Assembly (NCBI RefSeq): GCF_017876595.1
Contig: NZ_JAGIOG010000001.1
Location: 1,488,001-1,552,000, forward strand
DNA from: Aeromicrobium fastidiosum
GTDB taxonomy: Bacteria > Actinomycetota > Actinomycetes > Propionibacteriales > Nocardioidaceae
Length of the DNA stretch: 64,000 nucleotides
Reading direction: 5' to 3'
Shown: in pieces, positions 60,036 through 64,000 of the stretch
Layout of the letters: every line of letters begins with the position of its first letter
How positions within the stretch are numbered: position 1 is the first letter of the stretch
Made by a program: the position numbers and the translations under genes
Notes under the pieces: model-generated
Database searches by the model: none
Seen by the model: the letters and a program-made list of their open reading frames with translations, nothing else
What the model was told of the DNA's origin: nothing

Positions 60036-62849
60036 GTGACCACGCTCGTCATCGTCGAGTCCCCCAACAAGGTCCGCAGCATCGCGGGCTACCTCGGGGA
60101 CGGCTACGTCGTCGACTCGTCCGTGGGCCACATCCGCGACCTCCCGCGTGGTGCCGACGAGGTGCCCGCAGCGTTCAAGGGCGAGTCGTGGGCGCGCCTG
60201 GGCGTCAACATCGACTCCGAGTTCGAGCCGATCTACGTCGTCTCGGCCGACAAGAAGTCGCAGATGACCAAGCTCAAGAAGCTGCTCAAGGACGCCGACG
60301 AGCTCGTCCTCGCGACAGATGAGGACCGCGAGGGCGAGGCCATCGCGTGGCACCTGTTCGACGAGCTCAAGCCCAAGGTGCCGGTCAAGCGCATCGTCTT
60401 CAACGAGATCACCAAGGACGCGATCCAGTACGCGATCGCCCACCCCCGCGACATCGACATGGACCTCGTCGACGCGCAGGAGGCCCGCCGCATCCTCGAC
60501 CGCCTGTACGGCTACGAGGTCAGCCCCGTGCTGTGGAAGAAGGTCATGAGCGGCCTGTCCGCCGGCCGCGTGCAGTCCGTCGCGACGCGCCTGGTGGTCG
60601 AGCGCGAGCGTGAGCGCATGGCGTTCCGCATCGCGTCCTACTGGGACCTCGAGGCGACGTTCGACGCCGGCGAGGGCTACGACCCCCGACAGTTCCCGGC
60701 CAAGCTGTTCAGCATCGACGGCAAGCGCATCGCGTCGGGCAGCAACTTCGACAACACGGGCGCTCTGACGTCCGACAAGGTGGCCCACCTCGACGAGGCG
60801 CAGGCCGGCGCGCTGGCCGAGGCCCTGGCCGACCAGGCGTTCACGGTGCGCTCGGTCGAGGAGAAGCCCTACACGCGCAAGCCGTACGCCCCGTTCCGCA
60901 CCACGACGATGCAGCAGGAGGCCTCGCGCAAGTTCGGCTTCGGCGCCGCCCGCACGATGCAGGTCGCCCAGCGGCTCTACGAGGGCGGGCACATCACCTA
61001 CATGCGCACCGACTCCACGACGCTGTCGCAGACGGCCCTCAACGGCGCGCGCGCCCAGGTGCTCGAGCTGTACGGCGACGCCTACCTGCCCGAGAAGCCC
61101 CGCACGTACGCCAGCAAGGTCAAGAACGCGCAGGAGGCCCACGAGGCCATCCGTCCCGCGGGCGAGAAGTTCAAGACGCCCAAGGAGACGGGCCTGTCGG
61201 GCGACGAGCTGCGCCTCTACGAGCTGATCTGGAAGCGCACGATCGCCAGCCAGATGAACGACGCCAAGGGCAACTCGGTCTCGATCCGCATCGGCACGAC
61301 GGCCTCGACCGGCGAGGACGTCGTCTTCTCCAGCTCGGGCCGCACGATCACGTTCTACGGCTTCCTGAAGGCCTACGTCGAGTCCAGCGACGACGCCGAC
61401 TCCGAGGGCGACGACCAGCAGACCAAGCTGCCCAACCTGACCGAGAAGCAGACCGTCACGGCTGTCGAGCTCGGCAAGGCCGGACACGAGACCAAGCCGC
61501 CGTCGCGCTTCACGGAAGCGTCGCTGATCAGCGAGCTCGAGACCCGCGAGATCGGCCGCCCGTCGACGTACGCCTCGATCATCGGCACGATCCAGAACCG
61601 TGGCTACGTCTACAAGAAGGGCACTGCGCTGGTGCCCGCGTGGATCGCCTTCTCGGTGACCCGTCTGCTCGAGGAGCACTTCCCGCGCCTGGTCGAGTAC
61701 TCGTTCACGGCGCAGCTCGAGGACGTCCTCGACGAGGTCGCCAACGGTCGCGAGGACCGCCTCCACGTCCTGCAGGGCTTCTGGACCGGCGAGGCCGAGG
61801 GTGACACGGGCCTCAAGCGGCTCGTCGAGAACCTGCCCGACATCGACGCCCGTGGCCTGGCGACCTTCCCGCTCGGCGAGGGCATCGACCTGCGCGTCGG
61901 CCGGTACGGACCGTACGTCGAGGGTCCCCCGTTCACCGAGGGCGAGGACGGCAAGCAGGTGCCGACACGCGCCAACGTCCCCGACGACCTGCCGCCCGAC
62001 GAGCTGACGCTCGACAAGGCCAAGGAGCTGCTCGCCACGCCCTCGGGCATGGAGAAGGAGCTCGGCGTGCACCCCGAGACGGGCCTGGCGATCACGGCCA
62101 AGAACGGACGCTTCGGGCCCTACGTCACCGAAGCACTCCCGGAAGGCGCGAAGAAGGCTGACCGGGGTCGCACCGCGAGCCTGTTCAAGGACATGGACCT
62201 CGACACCATCACGCTCGAGCAGGCCGTGCAGCTGCTGACCCTGCCGCGCGTCGTCTACGTCGAGGACGGCGTCGAGGTGACGGCGCAGAACGGTCGCTAC
62301 GGCCCGTACCTCAAGAAGGGCACCGACTCCCGCTCGCTCGAGCGCGAGGAGCAGCTGCTGACGATCACCGAGGACGAGGTCAAGGCGATCTACGCCCAGC
62401 CCAAGACCTACGGGCGCAAGGCCGCCGCCGCACCGCTCAAGGAGCTCGGCGACGACCCCGTCAGCGGCAGCCCCGTCGTGGCCAAGGACGGCCGCTTCGG
62501 CATGTACGTCACCGATGGTGAGTACAACGCGACGCTGCGCAAGGACGACTCGCTCGAGACGCTGACTCCCGAGCGGGCGTTCGAGCTGCTCGCCGAGCGT
62601 CGGGCCAAGGGGCCGGCCAAGAAGGGCGGCAAGAAGACCACCGCCAAGAAGACGACCAAGAAGACCGCGACCAAGAAGACCGCGACCAAGAAGACCGCGA
62701 CCAAGAAGGCTCCTGCCAAGAAGGCCGCCGCCAAGAAGGCCGCCGCCAAGAAGACCCCGGCGAAGAAGACCCCGGCGAAGAAGACCCCGGCGAAGAAGAC
62801 GAGCACCGTCACCACGACGACGACCCCCGCGGCCTCCGAGTCGAGCTGA
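60036..62849 (+). CDS. topA: DNA topoisomerase I (type IA)
   Basis: The 937-residue enzyme relaxes negative supercoils. It starts with the Toprim domain (LVIVESPNKVRSIAGYLG, ATDEDREGEAIAWHL). The catalytic tyrosine is Y322 in HITYMRTDSTTLS. Toprim_C-type repeats (KNGRFGPYVTE, QNGRYGPYLKKGTDSRSL, KDGRFGMYVTDGEYNATL) replace zinc fingers, as in other actinobacteria. A lysine-rich tail of about 75 residues (KKTATKKTATKK) is encoded by 15-bp tandem repeats. The GTG start follows AGGAG. Confidence 0.97.
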   Translation: MTTLVIVESPNKVRSIAGYLGDGYVVDSSVGHIRDLPRGADEVPAAFKGESWARLGVNIDSEFEPIYVVSADKKSQMTKLKKLLKDADELVLATDEDREGEAIAWHLFDELKPKVPVKRIVFNEITKDAIQYAIAHPRDIDMDLVDAQEARRILDRLYGYEVSPVLWKKVMSGLSAGRVQSVATRLVVERERERMAFRIASYWDLEATFDAGEGYDPRQFPAKLFSIDGKRIASGSNFDNTGALTSDKVAHLDEAQAGALAEALADQAFTVRSVEEKPYTRKPYAPFRTTTMQQEASRKFGFGAARTMQVAQRLYEGGHITYMRTDSTTLSQTALNGARAQVLELYGDAYLPEKPRTYASKVKNAQEAHEAIRPAGEKFKTPKETGLSGDELRLYELIWKRTIASQMNDAKGNSVSIRIGTTASTGEDVVFSSSGRTITFYGFLKAYVESSDDADSEGDDQQTKLPNLTEKQTVTAVELGKAGHETKPPSRFTEASLISELETREIGRPSTYASIIGTIQNRGYVYKKGTALVPAWIAFSVTRLLEEHFPRLVEYSFTAQLEDVLDEVANGREDRLHVLQGFWTGEAEGDTGLKRLVENLPDIDARGLATFPLGEGIDLRVGRYGPYVEGPPFTEGEDGKQVPTRANVPDDLPPDELTLDKAKELLATPSGMEKELGVHPETGLAITAKNGRFGPYVTEALPEGAKKADRGRTASLFKDMDLDTITLEQAVQLLTLPRVVYVEDGVEVTAQNGRYGPYLKKGTDSRSLEREEQLLTITEDEVKAIYAQPKTYGRKAAAAPLKELGDDPVSGSPVVAKDGRFGMYVTDGEYNATLRKDDSLETLTPERAFELLAERRAKGPAKKGGKKTTAKKTTKKTATKKTATKKTATKKAPAKKAAAKKAAAKKTPAKKTPAKKTPAKKTSTVTTTTTPAASESS
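62640..62800 (+). repeat. 15-bp tandem repeats coding for the TopA lysine tail
   Basis: Units of the form ACC-AAG-AAG-ACC-GCG (three in a row), GCC-GCC-AAG-AAG-style units and CCG-GCG-AAG-AAG-ACC (three in a row) encode TKKTA, AAKK and TPAKK repeats. The tail binds DNA in mycobacterial and Streptomyces TopA; repeat number is likely variable between strains. Confidence 0.8.
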
Positions 62850-62853
62850 CGTC

Positions 62854-63783
62854 ATGGCCGCCGGGGGGCGCTGGGCCGGAGGGGGTGGACGTGGGAGACG
62901 GCGCGGGGCCGCCGGCGCGATCGCGGCGCTGATGATGGCGGTGGGCCTGTCGTCCTGCGGCGACCCCAATGAGGGCGACGCGTTCGCGGCGGAGTTCGGC
63001 GCCTGGCTCGACGCCCAGGACGCCGTGGTCTCGCACGACTCCGGCGGCACCCAGCCGCTGCCCTTCCACGGTGACGCGCAGACCGTCGTGACCCTCGCAC
63101 CGTCGCTCGACGACGCTGCGGTCGTCGACGCGGCGACGACCATCGTGTCGCACCGGCCGAAGACAGACATCTCGTCGCACGATCTCACGATCCGCTTCTC
63201 GGCCGACAGCACCGACGCTGCCAGTCCGATCGTCTCGTTCTACGTGCAGGCGGCGACGCCGCTTCCCGACGACGCGCAGACCCGTGGCCGGGTGGAAGCC
63301 CTGGTCGAGGAGGCGCAGCGGTGGGTCCCGGCCGACGCCGGTCTCACCGCGGTGACGGCCGAGGCCGAGGTCGTGACGGTCGAGACGACGACCGAACCGC
63401 TGACGGCCGCGCCCGCGCTGGCCGAGGTGCTGGCCGCCGGGAGCCGCGACGTCCGCACCCTCGAGGTCGAGTCGCCGGCCGGCGACCGGGTCGTCGTCGA
63501 CGACGGGGGAGACCTCGCCTGGTTGGCCGACGTTCCGTCGTTCGTCGAGCAGGCTCGTTCAGCCGCCCCAACGGTGACCTACCAGGCGACCGCCTCGGGG
63601 GTCGACAGCCGTTACGACCGCGCCACGCCGAGACCGGCCGACCCGCCTGCCCTGCTGCTCACATTGCCCGACGGCACCGACGACGCCACGCTCGCGGCCC
63701 TCGAGGCGCTGTCGGCACCGTCCGGCGTCGACGTCGACGTGTTCAGGCCGCCCCCGGCTCGGACCGCTGCGCCCACGCCGTAG
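62854..63783 (+). CDS. Putative lipoprotein, function unknown
   Basis: The 309-residue product has an arginine-rich N-region, a hydrophobic segment (AAGAIAALMMAVGL) and a lipobox-like LSSC with C35. No known domain is visible in the rest, which is acidic and rich in Asp, Ala and Val and ends in a Pro-rich tail (FRPPPARTAAPTP). The ATG is 5 nt after topA's stop. Probably a surface-anchored protein. Confidence 0.72.
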   Translation: MAAGGRWAGGGGRGRRRGAAGAIAALMMAVGLSSCGDPNEGDAFAAEFGAWLDAQDAVVSHDSGGTQPLPFHGDAQTVVTLAPSLDDAAVVDAATTIVSHRPKTDISSHDLTIRFSADSTDAASPIVSFYVQAATPLPDDAQTRGRVEALVEEAQRWVPADAGLTAVTAEAEVVTVETTTEPLTAAPALAEVLAAGSRDVRTLEVESPAGDRVVVDDGGDLAWLADVPSFVEQARSAAPTVTYQATASGVDSRYDRATPRPADPPALLLTLPDGTDDATLAALEALSAPSGVDVDVFRPPPARTAAPTP

Positions 63784-63823
63784 CACCTGGTGGGGCAGGG
63801 GCTCGACGGCATAGGCTCCTGCG

Positions 63824-64000
63824 ATGATCGCCACGCTCCGTCGTCCGCTGGCACCGCGCGACCCGCACGAGCAGCACCGGGTCGCGTCGCCCCTCGAGCT
63901 GTTCACAGACCTCTGCTACGTCGTCGCGATCGCGCAGGCGGCGCTGACACTCGAGCACGAGATCGTCCACGGCAAGCCGGGCCACGGCCTGGTGTGGTTC
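63824..64000 (+). CDS. Low temperature requirement A (LtrA)-family protein, truncated by window end
   Basis: Only the first 59 codons are present. VASPLELFTDLCYVVAIAQA matches the LtrA family N-terminus (typically V-x-x-LELFFDLVFVFA), a membrane protein family of unknown mechanism. The frame is open to the window edge. Confidence 0.7.
   Translation, partial: MIATLRRPLAPRDPHEQHRVASPLELFTDLCYVVAIAQAALTLEHEIVHGKPGHGLVWF

Noticed and set aside
62640..62800. Regular repeats considered as a CRISPR array
   Set aside because: The repeats are 15 bp with no spacers, lie in frame inside topA and encode a known lysine-rich tail.

Overview
This is high-GC actinobacterial DNA with GTG starts, ATGA/GTGA gene overlaps and few terminator U-tracts. 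The gene order runs parallel to a conserved actinobacterial block that in Mycobacterium tuberculosis spans roughly crp/nth/marP to topA (about Rv3676 down to Rv3645, from memory). The helicase, bldG-type STAS, H+-pyrophosphatase and topA order also resembles Streptomyces. Gene content suggests a Nocardioidaceae-type organism such as Aeromicrobium or Nocardioides; that name is inference.

Layout. 0.2-5.4 kb: crp, divergent from a tightly overlapped nth, TlpA-like lipoprotein, Nudix, marP and membrane protein operon, then a Holin-X-like protein. 5.5-14.7 kb: acetate and carboxylate metabolism, with acs, a divergent RamA-like regulator, DUF485-actP, and a second SSS symporter operon with a LytS/LytTR two-component pair. 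The response regulator gene of that pair is cut by an in-frame TAG. 14.8-18.9 kb: bioN-bioM-bioY with a divergent BioQ-like TetR and a tandem operator, then guaB1. 18.9-40.9 kb: a surface-polysaccharide region with four glycosyltransferases, Wzx, Wzy, a Wzz/BY-kinase fusion, GDP-mannose 3,5-epimerase, GDP-mannose 4,6-dehydratase, three FkbM methyltransferases, other methyltransferases, two hexapeptide acyltransferases, an ACP/acyl-ligase/SDR cassette and an active-type Fic protein. It appears inserted into the conserved block. 41-49 kb: the block resumes with a degenerate Fic-fold protein, an SGNH lipoprotein, a HAD phosphatase, and a Tad/Flp pilus operon with two Flp subunits. 49-64 kb: methyltransferase, Hrq1-type helicase, STAS protein, H+-PPase, methyltransferase, mycothiol-type enzyme, anti-sigma-like ATPase, MFS transporter, topA, lipoprotein and the start of an LtrA gene.

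How it fits together. Sites resembling TGTGA-N6-TCACA lie upstream of crp, between acs and its regulator, before DUF485-actP, and twice before hppA. The Crp encoded at the left end may therefore link acetate uptake and activation with proton pumping. The polysaccharide region has polymerase, flippase and chain-length control, but no priming glycosyltransferase is visible. Several unrelated nested inverted-repeat elements sit directly 3' of operons. No rRNA, tRNA, CRISPR array, transposase or integrase was seen.
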